Program-made: the position numbers and the translations under genes
Notes under the pieces: model-generated
What the model saw: the letters and a program-made list of their open reading frames with translations, nothing else
Database searches by the model: none
What the model was told of the DNA's origin: nothing
Shown: positions 34,867 to 47,300 of the stretch, in pieces
Numbering within the stretch: position 1 is the stretch's first letter
Layout of the letters: each line of letters begins with the position of its first letter
Assembly (NCBI GenBank): GCA_964035545.1
Contig: OZ037767.1
Location: 9,042,207-9,106,206, forward strand
DNA: 64,000 bases
From: Bugula neritina
Lineage: Eukaryota > Bryozoa > Gymnolaemata > Cheilostomatida > Bugulidae
Direction of reading: 5' to 3'

Positions 34867-35547
34867 CATATAGAATATTAAGTGCATATGACAATGACCT
34901 GTGCTTTAATGTTGGGGAATCCCTTCCCAGCCTTTTCTGTTATGCGTAGTTAAAACCAGCACATAAAAATACCATGTATAGTAAATTTCAATGGATTTTA
35001 TGCAAAATTTAATGTTAGGTCATAATTTGCTGGTGTGTACTAAATGAAGTAAACTGACTCGTGTATAAAATATAGTATTATATATACTGCATAGACTGCA
35101 CCTAACCATGAAGTTATATTATAATATTTTAATATCATTAAGCTATAAATGTGTCCAGAACAGGACAAAGCGGAGATAGATGAGAAAAGGTGAGAATAAA
35201 TGTGCCTAGAATCCAGATAAACTTTATTGGTAGTTATTCTCTCTTTGCACAACAAAGGCCAGCAAGTAGCTTATCATAGTTAAAACTAATTTTGGAGATA
35301 CAATCTTGATAAGATTAAATGAAAAACTTCCATTTGTTTTTGAAGATGTGCCTAAAGTGAATGTGAACTATTTCTATAAGGGAGATAACTCTAAAATGAG
35401 TTTAGCCAACCAAAAACGCTGTTCTAAGCTAGGAAATGTATTTGCTGTGCTCGTTGACATTTTGTCAACCGGCTGAGACCATTATTATTATAAAGCTTTT
35501 ACCAATTGAAGTTGATTTCTTTACCCTGTAAACATTTCTTTTTGAAA

Positions 35548-37571
35548 ATGCTACCTTCATTGCTTAGATCTTCTGCTTTAATGGGTAGAAGAAATGTTAC
35601 CCTAAATATTCAAAAAGCTAATGTTGTGTCTGGCCCACCTAAAGTACCGATATCTTTAACGGTATGAGTTACACTTTATCTTTTTCTAATTCTTGAGTTG
35701 AGTTACTAACTGAAGAATTTGAATTACAATTAGTAATACTGTAACGGTATAGCTCTAACTGAGTTAGAATAATACTATTGCTAATTGTAATTCAAATTCT
35801 TATAGTTTTACTTATTGTTTATTTGTTGTTGTAAAACTGGAAGTCAAAACCTGATGTAACACTATTACTATAACTATAAGTATAGTCTACAAGTATAACT
35901 ATAAGTATTTATAACTATAAGCAAAGTGTAAGTATAACTGTACTATAAGACTAAGTACAAGTCTAAGTAAAGCTAAATGTTGAACTTGATAATTATTAGT
36001 AAATGTAATAGTTAAATGGATTTTCACTGAGTTACACTAACACTTACAGTTGACTGTTGAGGATTTAGAATTTAAGTTATTGTGTAGCAGTTCAACTTTA
36101 TTTATGTTATTCGCGTAGTATTTCTCTTACTCTTAGTCACACTCACTGTCGTGGTCATAATTTTAATATATGAAGTTATTAGTTAATAATTATAATGAAG
36201 TATGAGTATGACTATGAGTAAGATTAATTTTATTATTATGATTATCATTGTGATTTAACGACATTCGCAGTCGCACTCAGCACTGTGACGGACACACCCA
36301 CCGTGACAGTAGTTGTAAATCATTAATTTTAAAAATAAATGTTATTAGAAACTTCTTGCCTTTTGGTCATTTGTGGACGAGTCTTGCTTTACAGTTACAA
36401 CTTTAACTTAGTCTTACAGTTACAGTAGTAAGAGTGAGGCCACCATGATCATGAACTGATCATGATGATGATGAGAATAATTTAGTTTCAGTTTCAACAT
36501 TATGATCATCATTATGATTATCATTATGACCTATGGGTATCGCTATCATCAAATTTAGACACACACTAAAAGTAAATAACTGATACTCAATTATAGCTTA
36601 CAGTACATTGAAATTCAATAGTTCCAATTCTGTTTACTGAAGCTCAAACCACTATAATATTACTTGTCAGCTGACACAGAAAATTATTTCTAAACTTTTA
36701 ATTTCCTGCATTGTCTATAACCTCGATCTAGGTAAATTTTGCTCGTAATCATTGCCAATTTCTGTTAATATTGTTTATGGAGTTTTAGTATTTAAAGTTA
36801 GTTTCTCTCAACAGTCTCAAGGTTATGGATATTTAAAAATTCACAGTTTTCTAATAAAAAAATTATTTCAGGTCATATTATCAGATAGAAAAATTGCTTT
36901 GATGTATTTGTTATTTTAGTTTTCAATTCATTTTTGTTATGTTCTGAATTTGACATCCATTATTAGTTTGCAGCACAAAATGGCCAGTAACAATTAGTCT
37001 CATCATAAAAAAATACTGCAATTGCTGACAGAATAGTGAGCTGCTGTAGTTTGTATCTACAGCTATAAATTAATGCATGTGAGGGATGTAGTAATTGTCT
37101 GCGATGAAATTCAGCAAATGGGAATTTAATTTAGTCCATTGACTCTTTCACTGATTTTTAGTTTATCTATAAACTGTCAGAATCATTAATTTGAGGTCTT
37201 ATCATTCTGACATTATCATGACTGACATGGAAAATAGTTAGTAAGAAAGAAGCTTCAATGCTTTTACAGATTGTTACCATTTGCTGTAAAAAAATCTTCT
37301 TGCTTTATGTTTACATCTGTAGTAACAGTTTATTTTTTCAACATACACATTCCATCTGTTATGGTGGTCGATAGGTTGGGCTGAAAGCTTAGGAAACTAT
37401 TTTTTCATGAAATGCATCTAGTTTCAAATTTTGTAATTAATTCATAAATTGCTGTGATTGTAGGAAAAAGTTGGCTTGACTGTATTTCTGGCTGTTGGTG
37501 TTTTTGGATACCCAATGTATGTGTTGGCAAATGTTAAAAGATATAGATTCGGAGACGTTGACAGTGAATAA
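35548..37571 (+). CDS. COX8: Cytochrome c oxidase subunit 8-like protein, two exons
   Basis: Exon 1 is 35548-35661 and exon 2 is 37464-37571, joined in phase 0 with GT and AG borders, giving 73 residues. COX8 is a small single-span subunit of respiratory complex IV in the mitochondrial inner membrane. The N-terminus (MLPSLLRSSALMGRRNV) looks like a mitochondrial presequence: Arg-rich and without acidic residues. The mature part has GPPKVPISLTEKVGLTVF, a hydrophobic span with a central Pro (VFGYPMYVL), and a basic end with a Tyr (NVKRYR), the layout of animal COX8 (PP..K..E..G, then P.W.L....Y). The length fits vertebrate COX8A (69-70 residues). A likely poly(A) signal is AATAAA at 38003-38008. 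The assignment rests on layout because the family diverges quickly. Confidence 0.75.
35713..35801. repeat. Inverted repeat, 21-bp perfect arms
   Basis: AAGAATTTGAATTACAATTAG at 35713-35733 is repeated as its exact reverse complement at 35781-35801. The 47-base loop has a smaller near-palindrome (TCTAACTGAGTTAGA). It lies inside the COX8-like intron just past the donor and could be a small hairpin MITE. Confidence 0.85.
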
Positions 37572-38362
37572 TAGTATTCCTTCAGTTTGAGGTAAGTGAG
37601 TGTGATGGTAAACCAACAAAAACCTAAACAATGATGTACATAATTGAAAATAGAAACCTAGAAAAAGTGTTATCTTTATTACTTTCACCTAGTTGTATTA
37701 AATAGAACCAACCCTGCATTGAGTAGTATTTTAGGTTGTCTTGTTCCTTTATGCTTTACATTGAGTTTAATTTGTAGAGATTTCTCTGATGCTACAATGA
37801 TTGGGTGATAACGAATCTTAGACACTTCTCTGGTGCTCATGTAGCTTCAAGCCTTGCATTGCCAAAGAGAAACTATATAACCCCATAATATTTACTCACT
37901 CCATGTCAATCATTGTACAAAAGAACGATTTCTCATTAGTATTTGGTCTCGTGTAATCTTCTAATTATTATCTGCTTATTTTCAACCTCATAGATGTATA
38001 CAAATAAAATATTTTGTAATTAATAATTTTTGGTTATGATACAATTATGTGGGGAAAAATAATATCAGCTAAATTCCACAACAACCATTTATCGTGATAA
38101 ATTAAGGCTTTATTTCCAAAAATATAAAAAATTGAGCATGTTAAAAATAAATACATTATACAACATTGTAATATAAGTAATAAAACTAGCAAATTCATAG
38201 TCAAACGCCAATTACCAAAAAAGTCCATTCGTAAATAAAAGCTAATAAAGTTACTCTAATAAATTTACAAAACTTGCTTTTTAGCAGAGGGCATCTAATG
38301 TATAATTTTGCCAAGCTTAGAGCTTCCTAAGGTGATCATATAAACATGGTTCAACTTAAATT

Positions 38363-41300
38363 CTAACTAACCCCTTGTACTACCGCTGGTATGTCATTTC
38401 TGCTTCCAGACTGTAAAGTGCTGAGTACACTTGCTTTTCTATTCTTATTTAGTACTTTCATTTTAGCTTTTAAATCGGATTCAACATCATCTTCTATCTA
38501 GAAATTGCATTAAAAATATTGTTTGTAGATTCTTAACACGTAAAACAAATTTTGATTATGTGACATAAAATAATCAGAACTTCAAATCTACATGATCAGC
38601 AGTTTAAAACAGGCTTATTTTACCATTGACTACTGTTTTATAAGTAAGTCACTTAACAGATAAAGCTGAGCAAAGATTTAAAAGCAAAACAATGAAATTG
38701 AAAATGCAATTTACTAAGTCAGAAACTAGGAAAATGACCTTTTATCTATACCCATGCCATATAAGATAGTACATATAGATACATGAAACAGCTGCTGTAC
38801 ACAGATTGAGGTATATATATTTATATATTAGTCCAACTATATAGTGTGAAACAAAGTTAGCTCAACAATAGTATGAAACGATCCGTATTGCTATCTGAAA
38901 GCCATGCAAATAGAAACTATACTCAATAAGCAGTAGACAGCAACAAATAACAATGCATACGAGCATAAGCAAGAAATAGCTAGCACAGGGGTGGGCAAAC
39001 CTTAATACGAGACTGAGGAGGGGAATCCTCGCCATCTGTGTCCTGCAGAATTACAATCTTAAATAATTATTTTCGTTTTAACAAAAGTTAAAAGCAATTA
39101 TCTCAAAGCACTCCATTAAACAATGTCCCAAAACAAGCATTGTGTAATTTGGAAGCATCCATAGTTGAGCAGAATTATTGATACTTATAATTTTAGACTT
39201 AATGAACTTGTTTTGTCAGTTTTAGTGCAATTTGCAATGACTTTTGTTAGTTCAGCAACTAGCATTTTCTGCAACTCATCAGTTAGGTTTCAGAACAACC
39301 TAGTTAGCTAGCACACCTCAACTTTCCTACCCTGTTTAGACATGATAGTAATACAGAGAATTAACCAAACGTTGGTACATGTCCTTCCATCTGCAATTAG
39401 CGGAATCATATTAGAAAATTCATCCAGCACAGGCATACAGTTGAAAATACAAAAATAAATCTGTAAATTTGTGATAAAATATTATTAAGATTGCTACAGT
39501 AAATACTTTAATGAGTATAAATTTCATCATGATTTGTAAGCACTATTCCTTATATAGTAATCTATCCACATTTCACTAAACTATCTATCAATATTAGATA
39601 ATATAATAATTTTTTCCATAACCGTCTTTTTCTGTACAGACTGAACGTACCTTGACCTTGAGACCGTCTGTTATACTGTAGGTCAGAGAGGATACTTTGA
39701 GTGCGTGCATTGGACCAGGCTTTATCATCGGTAAACTAAGCCTCTCTTCTTTGGGAGGCTGAGAATTTTGGAAGTCCTCATAACGTTTCTGAAGAGTCTT
39801 TTGTCTTTTACTAACTGCAGTTATATAAACCACATACCCATATGTGGGTCATTTTACTTAATTTAGTACACACTAGAAATCTCCAGTTTTTAGCTATTTT
39901 TCACAATTTAGCTGGTAATGAACATGCTTTTTGCCCATAACTAGTAAAGTATCAATAAATACACCTATATAATCAAGGTTATTTTCAATTTTGCTTGATT
40001 TCCCAGAATTTTTCTCAATTATTCAGCTACTTTCGATCGCGGGACTGTTACGAAAAAACCATAACAGTCCGCAATCCAAATTAGCTAAATAAATAGGAAA
40101 AAACATGGGAAATCAAGCAAAATTAAAAATAACCTTGATTGTTTAGGTGTATTTATTGATATTTTACTAGTTTTGGGCAAAAACCAATGTTCATTAGCAG
40201 CTAAATTGTGAAAAATAGCTAAGAACTGCAGATTTCCAGTGTGTACTAAATTAAGCAAAATGGCCCATATGTATTTTTCAAAGACTATAAGCTGTAACTT
40301 GAAAAAAAATAGAAAAGTTCAAAAATGTTGCATAAGTCATAAGTACAGACTGGACAAATGAAAACAAATATATTGTTATAAAGAAGGTAAGAAGATAAGT
40401 AGATTACAATACAAGAGAAATTAAAAACAGAATATGAATCCGGTCCTGGCTAGGACTTGGTACAAGTCTAGCTATAAGAATGAGCAACTAAAAAGTAAGG
40501 CCCACAAAAGTTTCCTTAATAGTAAAGATTCCTGTGAGAGAATCATCCGTTTCCTGTCGTAGCAGTACAAACAGTTCTCTTGTTTACACTCAAAAGTGGT
40601 ATTCAAATCACAGGATTCAAGTTAGTAACTAGTGCAGCATTACTGAGAATATAATATAATAATAAATGGAGTAATAGAAAGACTGAGAATGTATACTGAT
40701 GGCTGTGGTAATAGAGACTGGCAATTTACTGGCTCGTTTATTTGGATCTTCTGGAGGCTTATATGTCTTCATAAAGCCAGCCCAATATGGCAGCAGCTCC
40801 TTGAATATAACAAATTGGGCCTCATCAAATAAACTAGCTATTATTTCCTTGCCTTGCATCACTTTCACAGCGTTCTTTATCATGCGATTGCACATCTCCG
40901 ATGAGATATCAATCTATTAATAGAACATATAGGCCTAGAAATCAAAACTCTAAAACAATAATTGTACAGTCAGTGAAACAGCAATGCCAACTTATTCTAG
41001 TGAAGCAAAATCAACTGTGAAACAAATAATTATGTTAAAGAATTTGATTCCCAAAAACCACGCAGAGAAATTAGTTTTCGAAATAAGATAATATTTGTAC
41101 TATCATAAACATTCTACCATATTTTAAGGACATAGGGCAACAAATAACAATGAATAAAGCTTTCATTGCTGGTACATGAGATATTTTCAGACAAATTGCA
41201 TATGAATATTATCTACTTGTAGAAAATTGACAAGTATCACATCAAAAGTTTGAAAAAAACTTTAATTGTTTGAATAATCATCACTAGAGATTTCACTCAG

Positions 41301-44300
41301 ACTAGCTACGCTGCCACTGCCAGAGTGTTCAACTGTTTTCTCTTTTTTGCTGGCCGGTCAGAAACCACCCAGTGGCTGTGAATTTACTGCAACTTTTGAA
41401 AAGATGTGGTGAGTGTTTGACCACTCCTTTTAGTGACACAGTGTGCGGGTACCTACTATAACTCATTAGTTAATTTAATAACTACATAAAAGTAAATACA
41501 AATAAGCTGAGCCATTTGAAATACAGCATGAATTTGAACCTGGCAGGAAGGGTGTATAGAAGATTCTAGAAAGCAGTCTACAATAGCTTGACACTTCCTC
41601 TTAACCAACTCCTCGTCAGTGAAACTATGTGTCAGCTCCTTGTACTTCTGCACCTCCAGGTAAAACATCAAATCTGCAATAAAACTATATGTACTGCAAA
41701 GTTATGCTTGGCTAGAATAGCAAATGAAAGTAGAAAAACCAATGATTTAAAATGGGGTATTAAGTATGTCGGATGTGAAGCAAAAACTACCTACATATAA
41801 ATATTAAAATGGATTGTTGACTTTAATTCATCATTAGCTACAACTTATGGAGTACGTTCAGAGCTCTATAAGTACAGATACTATGCTATTATTAATAGAG
41901 TGCCCAGTTTCCCCAACAAAATAAAGTTTGGCAGTCTGAAACTTATAATTTCTGCCGCTTCAGTAAAGTAAAAATATTCAACAGGCAATCTTGTGAGTGA
42001 TTTGGAGTTCAGAATGATGTCAACAGAGCGATCACATGATAACACATTGTCAGAAAATCAGCACTACACTACCTTTATCTATGAGTGGGCTATTGTCCTC
42101 CTCCCCATGCTTGATGAGGTACTTCCAGAAGTAGTCTATTTGCACCGTAGGTTTACCATTCAGCAGAGACTCTTGCAGACTGTGCATCAGAGACAACTTA
42201 TCGTCTTTAGAAGGTGGGGCACGCCCAGTCTACATGACAATACAATATATCAGACAACTAGTTTATATGCTCCATCACTGTACAAGCATACTAAATAAAT
42301 ACTTTATAACAACATGCAGCAAAACAATTCAACGTTGTTACGCAGAAATATATCAACATAAAATAATTGTGTTGACCATTACTACTTTCATGTAGGATAA
42401 AGCACCTTACTTCACACTAAATAAAAGAATTAACTGGTGATAACCTGCTAATTTCCAGTACTGATTTTCATAGTGAAGTGTGCATTTAATGATATTAAAG
42501 ACATTTGTATGTTTACATTTAAAGTTTGAAGCAAGTTTTCAATAGAAATAAATGGCGCTTGAGCAACCATAGTGAGGGATGCCAGGCATGCTATGATTCA
42601 TTACGAGCTGTGCCCACAAGGCATGTTACATAACATTTACCTGTGCAGATACATGTTACATCACATTTACCAGCACAGGTACAGGTACAAGCATTTCACA
42701 CAAATACAAACACACCACACATAGACCGGGAGCTGTTGCATGCACCAGATGTTATATTCTACTAACTCTATATTACGCAGCACTACATCTACCTGCAGTT
42801 AGCAGAGTACTCTAAAACCTGGCACATTGTGACTCTTGTATTCCATAGCTTTGATTATTATGCAGTACGAAGTAAAACTGCAGCATATAAAGAAATAAAA
42901 TATTCTGCAGGTATGGTTATACTTCAGTTGACATTCCACAGTTACAACTTGTGCGTACAAATACTTAAGAGTGAAAACTAGCCAGAAACTAATGGTGTAA
43001 GTTAGTAACCAGCTAGCACTTATATACTTTAGAAGTATTTTGAGAGGCACAGCAAAAACACACATGTAGATAGAATATTGAACTGGCATCATGATAAATA
43101 ATCTAAAATTCTAATGCTACTATCACTTATATAATTTTCAGCAAAAAGTAAGTTACAACCTTTATCATCAAAGTTGAGGATTCATTTCCTTTTCATACTT
43201 TGTCACTTAAAACTCGTTGCAAACATTATTATTACAAGGTCTTCATTTCGTACATTCACGTGTACATCAAACTAGCATAAGTATGTCTGCGCAACACGCT
43301 ACACATTTTGATGAGTTCATCAAATACTTAGAATATACATTTGTATGGATAAATAGCCTAAGAACACAGTAAGCATGCTACATGCTATACGAAGGCACGA
43401 CGACTTACACCTCTGTACCCCTTAACGGGTGGTGGCTCAACAAACCACTCGACTATTTGCCTTATAACGAGGCTAGGTCTTGGCTTTATACCAATACTAT
43501 GTTTCCGCACCACATCTTTTATACTGAGCTGTTGTACAAACAATAGTATGTTGTAAAAAAAATAAGAAATAGAAATCAAGCAAACAGTTCAGCTTGCAGG
43601 GTATGTCCTTTACTTGAGTATATATTGTATGTTTTTGTGCAAAGAAAATCTTTGTGAAATGATTTCATTAAAGCCTTTCACAGCATTTTCTTTTCAGATG
43701 TTATAAGCAGAAGCAAAATATACTCTTGCATTTGGGGCACCCAAACCAACTCATAGCATGGCTGATGTGCAAGGGTCCAGCGTGCAGCAAAAGCTCTGAT
43801 TCATTCACTAAACAAACAAGCCATCATCAACTCAGTTGTAGTGTTTTACCTGCTTCTTTTTACGCTGCTTAGGTACAACACCGACAGCGTTGTCACTAGC
43901 AACACTACCCTTGTCGTCACCTTCGCCGTCATCCTTTATATCACAACATAATTCAACAGTAAGCTGATGAAGTTGACACCTTTATACTAATTCTTACAGA
44001 TGGTCAGTACCACATGTCATAGAATAGACTGGTAATACAAGATATGTAGTCCTGAAGAATTTATCATACATATGCAAACAGACAAACAGACAGATAATTT
44101 ACACCTTACCCTGCGTTGGCGACCACCTTTTCTGCCTTTCCCAATCCCTGCATCTGCTTCCATCCTCATGGATAGCTCAGCCTGCGACATGGTGGCCAGC
44201 ACTTTTGGCTCGACGCCAAACTCCTCTGCCTGGCTCTAAAACACAGCACCAACCCTTAACACCACATTTTAACTTAATAAACAGAACTCAAAACTTTGAG

Positions 44301-47300
44301 GTTAAAATCCCATCAGAAAATTAAACACTCAAGCAAACTTTCAACCATAAAATAGGAATCTGAAAATGACTGCAAGATATATTCATGTAGTGAATGTAAG
44401 TACAGTTCTGTTGCTGTAATAAGAACCAAGTATGAATAATGAGAGATACAAACATAAACATGATGGTTTTTGAGAGCCACATGGCGGGATATAGAGCAGT
44501 AAGCAGGTTGCTATAGTATAACTAGTGAAGACTAGCTACACAAGCTGGGGTAGTACTAGCAAGCATCTACTCTATTCAATAAACGTCCAATAATAATAAA
44601 CAAGATAATTCCACTAAAGACAACATGAAAGCAGCCTAAATTGTATCTCTCAATACATAAGAGCAGTTGGTGTAAACTGGCTGTATTTTTGCACAGTGAA
44701 ACAGGTACAGCTGGAGATACTCAACACCAAACTGGGAAAGGCTGTACTCAGCGCTTTACCTTATTCCGAACTTTTGTACGTTCAGCTTGAAATGCCTTTA
44801 GATGGTGCCCACTTAAAGACTGGAAATTTCAAGCAAATTAAAGATTTGATAAGAAAAAACATTAGCTAAGAAAGAGCTAGTTGGTGATTTAATTATGTTA
44901 CTGTAGTCTGTACAGTGGCCAAGATTATTATCTAAACTGAAAAGTTAATTTACAGCAAAGTGAACAGTTAGTTTCAAGTCAAGCAGAAAAGAACACATGT
45001 TAGTGAGAGTGAAAAGAAAAAAATTGCAGTCATTGCATTTGTGCATAGGAGCCTGCTCTAACCAAGATATTTAGACTAATACTTTTACTCGTTTTTAACA
45101 TATTGTTGAAATCATTGAAATATAACAAGTAAAGAGAGTTATGTTTCAAATGTTGAAAAGGCAAAGTTAGTAGTAAGCAACAGTATACAAGTTGGGAACA
45201 GTATACAAGTGAATAAGATTTAATAAACACGAACCTCAAAAAATTGCTGAAACATTGGGTTTATAAGAACGACTAACAATCTCTGCGCCTCGTTGAATGT
45301 GGCTGTCTTAGGTCGGTCCTTCTCAGAGGCAAGACGACTCTTGAGCTTCTCACTTGTAACTTTAACTTGCTTCTTTGCATTAGACTCCATGAATGTCTTG
45401 TAGATAAATGCAGCCTGTTTGGTAGTAGAAACACCGAAACACCGTTAATAAAAACATACCATTATTCATTATTTTATTCAAGTCACTAAAATAAAAAATC
45501 ACAGTTACATTTATTTAGCTACTTAATTTCTTAATTACTTCTTATAAATCAAAATACTGGCATGTAAAATACTAAAATACTCTCTACTTGTGAGATTAGG
45601 ACATGAGACATGTTTGGGTTATTGACTTCTAGCAACAGATTGAATAGAGAGAACATCATGCTGCATTGACATCTTCAACATACCACAGTTACCATGACAC
45701 CGTTTGAGTTCTTAAAACAGACAGAACTTCATAACACAATTAATAGATAAATACTATTATAGAATATATTAATTAGCAAAGTAGTTGAGAATTGTTGGAG
45801 CAACTGTATACCAACCTGGAGATCTTTCTTTGTTTTTGGTTTATTTTCTGTCTTGTGGTAGTTGTCTACTTCCAGATAGAAATTCACTACATTGATCATG
45901 TCTTTAGAGTCGTTCTCGAGTAAGTACTTCTTGAACAGACTCATCATCCTGAAGTTATGAGCAGAATGAAATGCAGAAAGCGTGAATAACAGTCAGAAAT
46001 CAACGGCAATATCAGACTATAAACTGAACAGCATATCAGACTATCTGTCTGAATGCAAGCCAATAAGGTTCACAGCACTCAGCCTATATACATTAAGTTT
46101 CTAATCTTAGCATTATGCAAATAAATTTTTTGTTCAATGTTTGGGAACAGTTGCATCGAATGAAACCCCAACCATAAATTCATCCATACAGAGCATTTGC
46201 ATTCTTCGCATAATGCGAGGAATGGAAATGCAGTAAAAAAATATAGTGTGAAAATAAAACTAGACCCGCACTAACTATATTTACTACCAGTTTAGTTAGT
46301 TCTATAGTATAATTAGTACCATTTTTTACCGTAATCTTACTTTTAGTAAAAATATAACCTACTGTCGGCTTTTCACCATTTCAACAAATTCCACATCTTT
46401 CTCGTGCAAAGCAGCGTGAATTCTCGCTGATTTCCTGTCATCTTTAGTAGGCGAGTCCCTCGAGTGGCCACTCTTCCTTGACTTACCGGACCGGGGAAAC
46501 AGACTCTCCCCAAACTCATCCGTCTCTAAAGGTTCTCCATCTGGTCCTAAGGCTATTTCGCCCGATTGTCTGCTCTTGGCATTCAAATCCTAACCAATAA
46601 CAATACAAATATATAATAAAACAAAAACATTAAACAAATAGTTTACACTTTTTAAAATTAAAAGTCAAAATTCATGCTTTAAAATGATTGGATGTATAAA
46701 ATATATTATTAATCAAAACAATATATCAACACAAATACTATCAGACACACAAGCAGTAGGCACTATTATTGTAGGTCATAGCATGTTCAACAATAATCTT
46801 GTCGAGCAAATAGCTTTCATCTCATATGTGTATTGTACATGTATATATTTGTACTTTGACAGTCTAATTTTACTGAGCATTGCCAAGTGTACAGGTACAA
46901 ATAAACAATGAAGAAGCATAACTAATGAAAAAATATAAATAGTGTATCAAAATTGAAGTATGAAACATCAATGGAGCCTGTAATTTAATTACTTACACTA
47001 TGAAGGAGTAGGCGTATATCAGTATGACAAAATGGGTGTTGGAAAAATGCACATAACAGTTACAATGCGAATTTGCTAGTGAGACTTAGAGGTGTGCATA
47101 TATTGCAAGCATATGAGTTTAAACACCAAGTTATATAGTCCCACTTCCTGGGTGACTTCATTTGAATATTAAATTATTTAAATGCAATAAAATAAAAAAG
47201 TGAAATAATAGGCACAACAAAGAGGCCCAAGAGAGAGCACACAACTCATTGTTACTTATTAGAAAAAATTGAAAGCAAAATGTCTGCATTGCTAATAATT

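Noticed and set aside
37437-37688. Minus-strand 83-codon frame
   Set aside because: It is antisense to COX8 exon 2 and lacks motifs.
41993-42298. Plus-strand 101-codon frame
   Set aside because: It is the antisense shadow of RGS22 exon 23.
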